Positions 5,983-13,540 of a stretch of 13,540 bases of DNA are shown piece by piece. The position numbers were made by a program, and so were the translations under genes. Below the pieces are notes generated by a model. The model saw only the letters and a list, made by a program, of their open reading frames with translations. It was not told the DNA's origin and ran no database searches. Origin of the DNA: Candidatus Aerophobota bacterium (GTDB taxonomy: Bacteria; Aerophobota; Aerophobia; Aerophobales; B3-G15); NCBI GenBank assembly GCA_030607715.1, contig JAUWJM010000034.1:1-13540 (forward strand). The letters run 5' to 3'. Every line of letters begins with the position of its first letter. Positions within the stretch are counted from its first letter, which is position 1.

Positions 5983-6726
5983 ATGTCAGGACATTCTAAA
6001 TGGAGTAGTATAAAGCACAAAAAGGCTAAAAAAGATGCTGAAAGAGGGAAAACATTTAGCAAACTTACTCGAAAATTAACTCTAGAAGCAAGAAAAGGAG
6101 GGGATACAGATACCAATGCTAATTTACGGATGATTGTGGAAACGGCTCAAGCGACCGGCATGCCTAAGGAAAATATTAAAAAAGCTATTCAAAGAGGAAC
6201 AGGAGAGCTTCCTGGAGTAAGTTATGAGGAGATTACTTGTGAGGGATATGGTCCTGGAGGAGTAGCTTTGTTTATTGAAGCAGTTACAGATAATAAAAAA
6301 AGAGCTATCTCAGAAATCAGACATATTTTAACCAGCCATGGAGGGCATATGGGAGAAGCAGGATGTGTAAGCTGGCTGTTTGATCGTAAAGGTTTAGCTG
6401 TTTTTACTAAGAAAAAGGTAGATGAGGATAAAACAATTGAATTAGCAGTAGAGATAGGGGCCGAAGATATAAAAGATGAGCAAGATACTATAGAGATTAT
6501 TTTTGAAAGCGAAAGATTTGGCCAGGTAGAAGAGAAGATTAAAGCAGCAAGTTTGGCTCCGGAGCTTCTGGAATTAACAATGATTCCTCAAACTACAGTT
6601 TCTCTTGAGGAAAAGGAAGCTTTTCAAATGCTGCGGTTAATGGATGCTCTTGAAGATTTAGATGATGTGCAGAAAGTTTCTGCTAACTTTGATATAACTG
6701 ATGAAATTATGGAAAAGGCTTCCTGA
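5983..6726 (+). CDS. yebC: YebC/PmpR-family protein (TACO1-like translation factor)
   Basis: Conserved cytosolic protein of 247 residues, matching the family length. It was long annotated as a transcriptional regulator. More recent work links YebC/TACO1 proteins to relief of ribosome stalling, especially at proline stretches. Family signatures are clear: MSGHSKWSSIKHKKAKKDAERGK at the N-terminus, then TGMPKENIKKAIQRG, GPGGVALFIEAVTDNKKRA and HGGHMGEAGCVSWLFDRKG. The MSGHSKW start at 5983 is preceded by GGGGGTG at a good distance. The longer open frame from 5947 would run through the -10 box and is rejected. The stop overlaps the tldD start by one base (TGATG at 6724-6728), implying translational coupling. 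First gene of a three-gene operon. Confidence 0.96.
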   Translation: MSGHSKWSSIKHKKAKKDAERGKTFSKLTRKLTLEARKGGDTDTNANLRMIVETAQATGMPKENIKKAIQRGTGELPGVSYEEITCEGYGPGGVALFIEAVTDNKKRAISEIRHILTSHGGHMGEAGCVSWLFDRKGLAVFTKKKVDEDKTIELAVEIGAEDIKDEQDTIEIIFESERFGQVEEKIKAASLAPELLELTMIPQTTVSLEEKEAFQMLRLMDALEDLDDVQKVSANFDITDEIMEKAS

Positions 6727-8087
6727 TGAGATCCCATCTATTTTCCTGCCTGGAAAAAGTTCAAAGTGAATATGTGGAGATTAGATATGAGGAGATAGTT
6801 TCAGTTCATATTCACTATGTGGGAAAAGAGTTAGAATCCATAGATGAATCTATAGAGAGAGGAGGAGGAATCAGAGCCAGACAAAAAGGGGGATGGAGTT
6901 TTGTTTCTTTTAATAATTTAGATAAGCTATCCTCCTACCTTAATTTTGCTATTAGACAGGCTCGTTTAATTAAAGCAAACCCAATTAATCTTGCAGAAGT
7001 TCCTTCCTTGGTAAAAATTATACCAGGCACTGCACAAAAAGACCCCCGCAAGATTTCTTTGGAAGAAAAGTATGGGCTGTGCACTCGCTATAACAAGATT
7101 CTTCTTTCAGCAAAGGAGATTCAGACCTCTGATTTAAGATATGCAGATGTGCATACTATGAAATACTTTGCTAATTCAGAGGGAACTTATATTCAACAGG
7201 AGAGGTTTCATACCATCCTGGGAATGACAGCTATTGCCAGAAGAGGGGATAACATTCAATCAACCCATGAGGGAGTAGGAGGAATAGGGGGATACGAATT
7301 GGTAGAAAATCAAGAAAAAAAGGCAGAGGAAACCTCCCAAAGAGCTTTAAATTTACTTAATGCCGGGCCAACTGAAAAGGGAAAATACACAGTAGTTGTA
7401 GATCCAAAATTAAGCGGTGTCTTTGCTCACGAGGCCTTTGGACACTTATCTGAAGCTGATTTTCTCTATGAGAATGAGCGATTACTTAAGATAATGAGAT
7501 TGGGGAGAGTTTTTGGGAATCAAAACCTTAATATTGTGGATAAGCCTACTATTCCAGGTGAGGGTGGTTTTTACCTTTACGATGATGAGGGAGTAGCCTC
7601 AAGAAAAACTTACTTGATTAAGGAAGGTAAATTAGTAGGTAGACTTCATTCTAGAGAAACAGCAGCTAAAATGAGGGAGGAAGTCACAGGGAATGCCCGG
7701 GCTATAAGCTATGAGTATCCTCCCATAGTGAGAATGAGCAATACCTACATTGAACCTAAAGATATGAGCAGAGAAGAGATGATATCAGGGGTGAAAAGGG
7801 GAATATATGCCAGGGGTTTTCAAGGTGGGCAAACTAACCTGGAGATGTTCACCTTTGCTCCTGAAGAGGGATATCTTATAGAAGATGGTAAGCTAACAAA
7901 GCTAATAAGAGATTTTAATTTAACCGGTAATATTTTCACTACTTTAAAGAATATTGATGCCATAGGGAATGATTTAGTTCTTTTTACAGGCCCGGGCGGA
8001 TGCGGCAAAGGTGAGCAGTCTCCTCTTCCTGTTTCTACGGGAGGTCCTCATATTAGAATAACGGATTTAGTGGTGGGAGGAAAATAA
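6726..8087 (+). CDS. tldD: Metalloprotease TldD
   Basis: Catalytic subunit of the TldD/TldE heterodimer, a zinc protease that degrades unfolded or small peptides and in some bacteria trims modified peptides such as microcin B17 precursors. The 453 residues cover the whole family length. The metal site is HEAFGH (H235, E236, H240), the HExxxH motif diagnostic of TldD, after GVFA and before LSEAD. The third ligand is expected to be C426 in GPGGCGKGEQSP, equivalent to the C-terminal cysteine of E. coli TldD. Other family blocks include ARQKGGWSFVSF near the N-terminus and GFQGGQTNLEMFTFAPEEGYLIEDGK. Both catalytic parts are intact. It starts inside the yebC stop and is followed with no gap by tldE, so the two subunits are made together. 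Confidence 0.96.
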   Translation: MRSHLFSCLEKVQSEYVEIRYEEIVSVHIHYVGKELESIDESIERGGGIRARQKGGWSFVSFNNLDKLSSYLNFAIRQARLIKANPINLAEVPSLVKIIPGTAQKDPRKISLEEKYGLCTRYNKILLSAKEIQTSDLRYADVHTMKYFANSEGTYIQQERFHTILGMTAIARRGDNIQSTHEGVGGIGGYELVENQEKKAEETSQRALNLLNAGPTEKGKYTVVVDPKLSGVFAHEAFGHLSEADFLYENERLLKIMRLGRVFGNQNLNIVDKPTIPGEGGFYLYDDEGVASRKTYLIKEGKLVGRLHSRETAAKMREEVTGNARAISYEYPPIVRMSNTYIEPKDMSREEMISGVKRGIYARGFQGGQTNLEMFTFAPEEGYLIEDGKLTKLIRDFNLTGNIFTTLKNIDAIGNDLVLFTGPGGCGKGEQSPLPVSTGGPHIRITDLVVGGK

Positions 8088-9383
8088 ATGGAAAAAATCT
8101 TAGATGAAGCACTTTTTAGAGGAGCCAAAGAAGCAGAAGTTTATCAGGAGAAAGCTGAGATAACTACAGTTAATTTTCAGTCTAACCGATTAAAATCTAT
8201 AGACACCTCTTTTCAAAATGGCACAGGGTTAAGGATAATAAAGAATGGGAAAATTGGTTTTTCCAGCACTACTAACTTAAACGGTTTTAGCTCTCTAATA
8301 AGGTCAGCTTTTATCTCGGCTCAATTTGGTCAAAAAGCTCTGTTTCAGTTTCCCCCTTTTAACAGGATAAATCCTGTTGATTGCTTTGACTCCCAGGTTC
8401 CTTCTTTAAAGATAGAAGATATGATTAAAGAGGGAGAAAGGGCTATTGAGTTAATTTTAAAAGAGGCACCTTATTTTGAGTGCGAGGTAGAAGCAGAAAA
8501 AGCGGTTAGTGAGGTTGCAATTTTAAATTCCCAGGGATTTAAATACTCCTACAGGAAGAGTTTTTATGCTTTTTCTATCTATGTCTTTTTAGCTGAGGAG
8601 GGAAATTTTTTGGAAATAGGAGAGAAGGAAGCAAATTGTCAGTATCATGATTATTCTACTTCTTTAGCTAAGAAAATTATCCAACAGGCAGAACTTGCTA
8701 AAAAATCAGTTAAGATTTCCCCGGGCAGCTATCCAGTTATCTTTACCTCTAAGGCAATGCCCATTATTTTTCAAGCTCTTAAAAGAGGGATCAACGGTAA
8801 AATGGTACAAAAAAAGATATCTCCTCTGCTCTTTAAATTGGAAAAACCTATAGTTTCTCCATCCATTAGTATTGCCGATGATGCTACCTTTGCCTACGGT
8901 ATCTCTTCCTCTCCTATAGATGGAGAGGGAATGCCTTCTCATCCCACTCCTATAATTAGAGAAGGAGTGTTAAAAAACTTTATTTATGATCTGCAAACAG
9001 CGGCAATTTTAAAAGCTGAAAGCACAGCTAATGGAGACAGAGGATACGATAGTTTACCTTCACCCTCAACCACTAATTTTTTAGTTAATGAGGGAAAGAC
9101 GAGTCTGGAGGAAATGATAGCCGATATCAGGGAAGGTATAATTGTAGATCAAGTAATAGGAAGTGGGCAGGGTAATGTTTTGATGGGAGAGTTCTCGGTG
9201 AATTTAGACCTTGGCTATAAGATAGAGAGGGGAAAAGTAGTGGGAAGGGTAAAGGATATAATGGTTAGTGGTAACTCTTACGATTTACTTAACAGGGTAG
9301 TTGGTATAGGCAGAACTTCCCGTTTTGTAGGGTCAACCAAAACACCCCCTTTTTATTTCTCGCAGATAAGTGTATCCGGATAA
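8088..9383 (+). CDS. tldE: TldE/PmbA, partner subunit of the TldD protease
   Basis: The 431-residue partner of TldD in the TldD/TldE heterodimer; it shares the fold but lacks the zinc motif. No HExxxH is present, as expected. At the position of the catalytic helix it reads VIFTSKAMPIIFQALKRGING. The family C-terminal signature is clear: GDRGYDSLPSPSTTNFLV followed by GSGQGNVLMGEFSVN (358-372) and GRVKDIMVSGN. The ATG directly follows the tldD stop codon, and its ribosome site GGGAGG lies within the last tldD codons. That supports coupled, stoichiometric synthesis. It ends only 12 bases from the convergent phosphofructokinase gene, and no clear terminator hairpin is visible between them. Also known as pmbA. 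Confidence 0.95.
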   Translation: MEKILDEALFRGAKEAEVYQEKAEITTVNFQSNRLKSIDTSFQNGTGLRIIKNGKIGFSSTTNLNGFSSLIRSAFISAQFGQKALFQFPPFNRINPVDCFDSQVPSLKIEDMIKEGERAIELILKEAPYFECEVEAEKAVSEVAILNSQGFKYSYRKSFYAFSIYVFLAEEGNFLEIGEKEANCQYHDYSTSLAKKIIQQAELAKKSVKISPGSYPVIFTSKAMPIIFQALKRGINGKMVQKKISPLLFKLEKPIVSPSISIADDATFAYGISSSPIDGEGMPSHPTPIIREGVLKNFIYDLQTAAILKAESTANGDRGYDSLPSPSTTNFLVNEGKTSLEEMIADIREGIIVDQVIGSGQGNVLMGEFSVNLDLGYKIERGKVVGRVKDIMVSGNSYDLLNRVVGIGRTSRFVGSTKTPPFYFSQISVSG

Positions 9384-9395
9384 AAGGGCAGACCT

Positions 9396-10436
9396 CTATA
9401 GAAGAGTTTTGCTCATCTCTGCGTAAAGCTGCCGGGGAACCTCTTTTCTTTTTCCCACTGCTTCTTTTAGAGGCACAGAGATAATGTCTGTTCCTCGAAG
9501 AGAAGCCATCTGGCCAAATTTTTTTTTCTTCACCAGTTCTGCTGCTTTAAGTCCAAATCTGGTAGCTAAAAATCTATCAAAAGCAGATGGTCTTCCACCC
9601 CTTTGAATATGCCCTAAAATCATTGATCTTGTCTCAAATTCTGTTCTTTTTGCAATTTCTTTTTCCAGAACTCTTGCAATCCCTCCTAAGAGAATATTGC
9701 CAAAAGCATCCCTTTTTTCCTCACCGCTTACCCCATGAGTGAGAAACTCACTTCCCTTAACTACTTTAGCTCCTTCAGCCACAGCAACTATGCTGTAGGA
9801 TTTCCCTTTATTTTTTCGCTTAATTAAAGCCTGGCAGACCTCTTCTACATCAAAGGGAACCTCAGGGATTAGTATAATATGGGCACCTCCTCCTATCCCA
9901 GCTTCTAAGGTTATCCAGCCCGCGTGACGCCCCATTACTTCTACTACAATAACTCGATGATGAGATTTAGCTGTGGTGTGAAGTCTATCCATTGCCTCTA
10001 CGGCAACATTAACTGCAGAATCAAAACCAAAAGTATAATCAGTTGCAGAAAGATCGTTATCTATAGTTTTTGGGACACCAACTATTTTTATTCCTTCCTG
10101 ATAAAGCTTGTTAGCTGCTCCCAGGGTATCGTCTCCGCCAATAGCTACCAGAGCATCTACCTTAATTCCCTTTAAAGTGTTTTTTATCTTCTGTAGCCCA
10201 TTTTCTTCTTTAAAGGGATTGGTGCGAGAGGTATGCAGGATTGTTCCTCCTTCCCGATGAATATCCTCTACTTTTTCTTCGGTAAGCTCCTCCCATCTAT
10301 TTTCAAGAACCCCAGCCCATCCATCCTTAAATCCAATCATTTCCCAGTTTTCCCTTTCTCCCTGAACAACAACTGCTCTGATTACAGCATTAAGTCCTGG
10401 ACAATCTCCCCCACCGGTTAAAATACCTACACGCAT
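9396..10436 (-). CDS. 6-phosphofructokinase, sequence features of the pyrophosphate-dependent type
   Basis: Phosphorylates fructose 6-phosphate to the 1,6-bisphosphate, the committing step of glycolysis. The 346-residue length fits the short PFK group. Family motifs are intact: GGGDCPGLNAVIR at 8-20, the catalytic TIDND at 124-128, VVEVMGR at 164-170, PEVPFD, and the substrate-binding LGHIQRGGRPSAFDR (H276, R279). The donor site is GGDD (100-103) and PKTIDND. Residue D103 replaces the Gly that ATP enzymes keep (E. coli G104), and K123 replaces G124. This Asp plus Lys pair is the accepted hallmark of PPi-dependent PFK, where it blocks ATP binding and makes the reaction reversible. I therefore infer PPi as donor. 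The ATG has a full AGGAGGT site 6 bases upstream. It is divergent from thiC. Confidence 0.92.
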   Translation of the reverse strand: MRVGILTGGGDCPGLNAVIRAVVVQGERENWEMIGFKDGWAGVLENRWEELTEEKVEDIHREGGTILHTSRTNPFKEENGLQKIKNTLKGIKVDALVAIGGDDTLGAANKLYQEGIKIVGVPKTIDNDLSATDYTFGFDSAVNVAVEAMDRLHTTAKSHHRVIVVEVMGRHAGWITLEAGIGGGAHIILIPEVPFDVEEVCQALIKRKNKGKSYSIVAVAEGAKVVKGSEFLTHGVSGEEKRDAFGNILLGGIARVLEKEIAKRTEFETRSMILGHIQRGGRPSAFDRFLATRFGLKAAELVKKKKFGQMASLRGTDIISVPLKEAVGKRKEVPRQLYAEMSKTLL

Positions 10437-10466
10437 CCTTATACCTCCTGGTTAACTTTTTTGTAA

Positions 10467-10494
10467 AGTCTAATAAATTCAGCATACCTGTCAA
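10467..10494 (-). promoter_or_regulatory. Probable promoter of the phosphofructokinase gene
   Basis: On the minus strand TTGACA (complement of 10489-10494) lies 16 bases from TAGACT (complement of 10467-10472, four of six consensus). The leader would be about 25 bases and carries AGGAGGT (complement of 10443-10449). Confidence 0.5.
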
Positions 10495-10507
10495 GCTTAT
10501 ATTCAAA

Positions 10508-10535
10508 TTGACAGTAAAGGTATTTTTACTATAAT
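10508..10535 (+). promoter_or_regulatory. Consensus sigma-70 promoter of thiC
   Basis: Perfect TTGACA (10508-10513) and perfect TATAAT (10530-10535) are 16 bases apart. Transcription would begin near 10542, about 39 bases before the ATG. AAGGAG (10568-10573) is the ribosome site. The leader is too short for a TPP riboswitch, and none of its conserved segments is visible. Confidence 0.75.
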
Positions 10536-10580
10536 GTAACAGTATTAAAATAGTAACAAAGAATCTTAAGGAGAATAATA

Positions 10581-11885
10581 ATGACTCAATTAAGCGAAGC
10601 TAAAAAGGGGAAGATTACCCCGGAGATGAAAAAGGTAGCTCAAGAGGAAGGTATATCAGAAAAGATTTTAGGAGAGAAAATAGCCAGTGGAGAGCTAGTT
10701 CTTCCTAAAAATGTGGTTCATAGTCTTTCTTTTCCCAAGGCCATTGGCAAGGGTGTAAAAACTAAGGTAAATACAAACATCGGCGCCTCGCCTGATTTAG
10801 CCGATATTAACCTTGAGCTTGAGAAATTAAAGGTAGCTGAGGAAGCTGGAACAGATACTGTAATGGATTTAAGCACAGGGGGAGATTTAGACCAGATCCG
10901 TCGCTCTATTTTGAGGAATAGCCACATTCCTGTAGGGATAGTTCCCATCTATCAGGCCGTTGTTGAATCCATAGCAGAAAAGGGAAGTCTAATTAAAATG
11001 GAAAAAGATAAGATTTTTGAGGTAATTGAACAACAGGCTAAAGATGGAGTTGATTTTATTACTGTCCACTGTGGGTTAAATCAAATTGCTTTGGAGCGTC
11101 TTAGAATAGAGGGAAGGATGATTGATATAGTATCAAGAGGAGGGGCCTTCCTTGCTACCTGGATGATAGCTAACGGGAAGGAGAATCCTCTGTATGAAGA
11201 TTATGATCGTCTTCTTGAAATAGCCAGGAGATATGATTTAACCTTAAGCCTGGGAGATGGGTTAAGACCAGGTAGTTTAGCTGACTCCACTGATAGAGCT
11301 CAGTTCCAGGAGTTAATCTTCTTAGGAGAGTTAGCTAAAAGAGCCTTTGATGAAGATGTTCAAGTAATGATAGAGGGACCTGGCCATATACCTTTTTCTG
11401 AGATAGAGGCAAATATTTTATTAGAGAAGAAATTATGTCATAATGCTCCCTTTTATGTTTTAGGTCCTATAGTTACAGATATTGCTCCTGGTTATGATCA
11501 TATAACATCAGCTATAGGAGGAGCTTATGCGGCCAGTGTGGGAGCAGATTTTCTTTGTTATGTCACTCCGGGAGAGCATCTAAGACTTCCCACTGTGGAG
11601 GATGTCAAACAGGGAGTAATAGCTACCAGAATTGCTGCCCATGTAGGAGATATCAGCAAGGGATTAAAGGGGGCGGCTGATTGGGATAAACAAATAGCTG
11701 AGATGAGGAAAAAGAGAAATTGGAAAAGGCAAATTGAGCTTTGCATTGATCCAGAACTTGCTAAAAAGATGAGAGAGGAGAGTAAACCTAAAGTTTCTGA
11801 TGTATGCACTATGTGTGGAAAGTACTGTGCTATAAAACTTGTAGAGAAAGCCTTGAGGGCAAAGGAACCAATTACTTTAAATTAA
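10581..11885 (+). CDS. thiC: Phosphomethylpyrimidine synthase ThiC (radical SAM), short form
   Basis: Converts aminoimidazole ribotide to HMP-phosphate, the pyrimidine half of thiamine, by a radical S-adenosylmethionine reaction in the cytosol. The 434 residues match the short ThiC form without the long N-terminal domain of the E. coli enzyme. Conserved blocks are DTVMDLSTGGDL, SRGGAFLATWM, LSLGDGLRPGSL, EGPGHIPF, GPIVTDIAPGYDHI and LCYVTPGEHLRLP. The C-terminal [4Fe-4S] motif reads C409-TM-C412-GKY-C416, that is CX2CX3C. The spacing is one residue shorter than the CX2CX4C of the long enzymes. No other thiamine gene is in the window. A related enzyme, BzaF, makes hydroxybenzimidazole from the same substrate and cannot be fully excluded. 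The gene ends 8 bases from a convergent gene. Confidence 0.94.
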   Translation: MTQLSEAKKGKITPEMKKVAQEEGISEKILGEKIASGELVLPKNVVHSLSFPKAIGKGVKTKVNTNIGASPDLADINLELEKLKVAEEAGTDTVMDLSTGGDLDQIRRSILRNSHIPVGIVPIYQAVVESIAEKGSLIKMEKDKIFEVIEQQAKDGVDFITVHCGLNQIALERLRIEGRMIDIVSRGGAFLATWMIANGKENPLYEDYDRLLEIARRYDLTLSLGDGLRPGSLADSTDRAQFQELIFLGELAKRAFDEDVQVMIEGPGHIPFSEIEANILLEKKLCHNAPFYVLGPIVTDIAPGYDHITSAIGGAYAASVGADFLCYVTPGEHLRLPTVEDVKQGVIATRIAAHVGDISKGLKGAADWDKQIAEMRKKRNWKRQIELCIDPELAKKMREESKPKVSDVCTMCGKYCAIKLVEKALRAKEPITLN

Positions 11886-11893
11886 AAATATCT

Positions 11894-13237
11894 TTACGCT
11901 CTTGCCTTTATTTTTCTTAGAATAAAGACAGTAACTCCAACCACTAAAGGGAAAAGGGAAAGAATAAGTAAGAAAAAAGAATTTTCTTTCCGCACCAGCC
12001 TTATTACTCTTTCACTCTTTGCCAGAGGTGTATTTTCATCTTTTTTTTGCATGGAAATCTGATAGCCCGTTTTTTTAAGTTGAGAAGAAAGATTTAACTG
12101 ATAACCTTCAAACGTAGGTTGTTGATAAGGAAGATCTTTTTCGTTATACTCTATGATATCGTATCCCAGCTCTGGACCAGAAATCTGTTTTACATAAAAA
12201 GGCTTTCTATCTATTTTCTCTAATACTTTACCCTGACCAAAGAAAAGAAGAGAGACATTTTTAATAGGAGAAGTGTGAACCCACTTCCAATTTTCCTCTC
12301 TTCCCTCATTTTGAGGTTCTATTAATTTGTTGTAATACAGTTCATTGTATTCATCCTGAGAATAAGGGCGAAAATAAAGAGTATTTTCCCCTGCCGCATA
12401 AATTATCATAGCAGGATCATTACAGGACTCTCTCTTTGTCCATCTGTTACCCGGGATTATCTCGTATCCTATACCACCTGTCCTTCGAGAAGTAAAGACC
12501 ACAACATCTTTCTCACTACCCTCAACTATAGTTTCATCCTTAGCTCTTAATCTTATCTGGTATTTCCCTACGGGTAAATCTAAAATAAAATCTTTCTTAG
12601 GTTCAGTTACATAAAAGGAAGGTGTCTTGGGGGGTTGTGGTTCCTTAGGGACTTCAATATTTAAATCCCCTTCTTCTCCGGCCTCTCTTCTTTTTTTAAT
12701 TTGTTCAAAAAATTCGTTTAACTTTTCTCTATATTCTGTTTGGGCTTCATAATATTTCTTTATCTCATTGTAATAATCCTCTACAGCTTCTTTATATTTA
12801 TCAAACTCTTTAAAGGCATTCTCTCCTTTGTAAAATAAAGATTTTTCACCAAAGTAACCTTCAGGAAAAGATAAAACATTATCCTCCTTGGTTAGTTCTT
12901 TAATGACTTTGCCTTCCTTGAGCACCTCTAAGGTTCCTTCTACTTCCTCATTTAAGCTCTTAAATCCAGCCATATATTTACCGGTGATGGGCCAAAAGTA
13001 AACCAGGGTTTTTTTGGCTGAGAAAGTGTTGCCATGGTCAGCAATAAGGTAAATGGTATCCTCAGTTTCAGGAACAAATCCCCCACTGTAGCCCTTACCG
13101 TCAAACACACTAAATCCATAGACCAGCTCCTCCCTTAAAGAAGGAGCAAAGGAAGGTTTTTGCTGAGCAAAACCTATCTTATCTAAACTAAGAATTAATA
13201 TGGAAGCTATCCCTATAAAAAGAATAATTTTTCTCAT
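11894..13237 (-). CDS. Exported, C-terminally membrane-anchored protein of unknown function, linked to an ABC-2 permease
   Basis: A 447-residue protein I do not recognise. Residues 1-24 are a Sec signal peptide (MRKIILFIGIASILILSL, likely cut after GFA). A large domain outside the membrane follows, rich in beta-type sequence (residues about 38-135 and 205-415). It is split by a charged helical stretch at 141-186 (KEFDKYKEAVEDYYNEIKKYY and on) that may form a coiled coil, then a proline-rich linker (PKEPQPPKTP). LPVGKYQIRLRAKDE resembles an Ig-like strand pair. Residues 419-440 are one transmembrane helix, followed by RKIKARA as a cytoplasmic anchor. The ribosome site AGGGGGT precedes the ATG. 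Its start overlaps the permease stop by four bases (ATGA at 13234-13237), so it is translationally coupled to that exporter. A periplasmic accessory role in export is inferred. Confidence 0.7.
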   Translation of the reverse strand: MRKIILFIGIASILILSLDKIGFAQQKPSFAPSLREELVYGFSVFDGKGYSGGFVPETEDTIYLIADHGNTFSAKKTLVYFWPITGKYMAGFKSLNEEVEGTLEVLKEGKVIKELTKEDNVLSFPEGYFGEKSLFYKGENAFKEFDKYKEAVEDYYNEIKKYYEAQTEYREKLNEFFEQIKKRREAGEEGDLNIEVPKEPQPPKTPSFYVTEPKKDFILDLPVGKYQIRLRAKDETIVEGSEKDVVVFTSRRTGGIGYEIIPGNRWTKRESCNDPAMIIYAAGENTLYFRPYSQDEYNELYYNKLIEPQNEGREENWKWVHTSPIKNVSLLFFGQGKVLEKIDRKPFYVKQISGPELGYDIIEYNEKDLPYQQPTFEGYQLNLSSQLKKTGYQISMQKKDENTPLAKSERVIRLVRKENSFFLLILSLFPLVVGVTVFILRKIKARA

Positions 13238-13540
13238 TCTTTTACCCCCTTTAGTTTCAAAATATAGATGGAAAGAATTAATAAAACTGCGGTGTAGATA
13301 ATCGAATAAAGTATATTAACCAGGAATGGTCTAATATTCCCAACACTTATTGACTCCATCCCCCGAGAAAGATAGGAAAAGGGAGACACCCAATTGATGA
13401 CATGGGTGGCTATAGAAAGATTTTTCTGTAGATAGACGAACCACTGAACGAGCACATCCGGAAGAGGACCCATAAACATTCCCCAGAAGACCAACATCGG
13501 GAGAGGATTAAACAGCACAAAAGCAAGGTGTATACCCACC
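13234..13540 (-). CDS. ABC-2 type transporter permease, C-terminal part only (cut by window edge)
   Basis: Membrane subunit of an exporter of the ABC-2 superfamily (NatB/YhaP-like drug, ion or polysaccharide exporters). Only the last 101 residues are inside the window. The frame stays open to the right edge, and its first codon (GTG) is probably internal. The visible part has a hydrophobic segment with LAFVLFNPLPMLVFWGMFMG, then a loop with INWVSPFSYLSRGMESI. The SPFSY plus small-residue block is typical before the last helix of ABC-2 permeases. It ends with a transmembrane helix VNILYSIIYTAVLLILSIYIL and a short basic tail. An ATPase gene is expected further upstream. The stop overlaps the next gene by four bases. 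The substrate is unknown. Confidence 0.82.
   Translation of the reverse strand, partial: VGIHLAFVLFNPLPMLVFWGMFMGPLPDVLVQWFVYLQKNLSIATHVINWVSPFSYLSRGMESISVGNIRPFLVNILYSIIYTAVLLILSIYILKLKGVKE

Overview
The window looks like a chromosomal stretch from an A+T-rich bacterium, and every complete gene reads as intact. No marker here fixes the phylum. The secreted solute-binding protein has a plain Sec signal without a lipobox cysteine, which fits a cell with a periplasm (inference). The non-coding gaps carry short dispersed repeats of the kind common in genomes of uncultured candidate-phylum bacteria. An uncultured, probably anaerobic diderm is a reasonable but unproven guess. There is no prophage, CRISPR array, rRNA or tRNA in view.

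Layout. 1-1092: 3' two thirds of groEL, ending at a strong bidirectional terminator shared with a convergent gene for a secreted sugar-type ABC solute-binding protein (1174-2493, minus). 2654-3184 (minus): XRE-type repressor, divergent from a small winged-helix-like protein (3314-3604) and a two-helix membrane protein (3627-3938). Back-to-back promoters and an imperfect inverted repeat lie between the two directions. 3907-4830 is a repeat-rich stretch. It holds a secreted single-HKD phospholipase D-type nuclease gene (4071-4628), several dispersed repeats and a decayed second copy of part of that gene. 4856-5899: GAF-GGDEF diguanylate cyclase. 5983-9383: a tight operon yebC-tldD-tldE behind a near-consensus promoter. 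9396-10436 (minus): a phosphofructokinase with the residues of the pyrophosphate-dependent type, divergent from thiC (10581-11885). 11894-13540 (minus): the end of an ABC-2 exporter permease, translationally coupled to an unrecognised exported, C-terminally anchored protein.

How the genes work together. YebC (translation factor) and the TldD/TldE protease form one coupled unit. The permease and its partner look like the tail of an exporter operon entering from beyond the right edge. The XRE repressor probably controls the small divergent operon. The other genes are single housekeeping or signalling units. No clearly new system is proven. The best leads are the ABC-2-linked anchored protein, the XRE/membrane protein/secreted nuclease neighbourhood with its repeats and gene remnant, and the pyrophosphate-type PFK.
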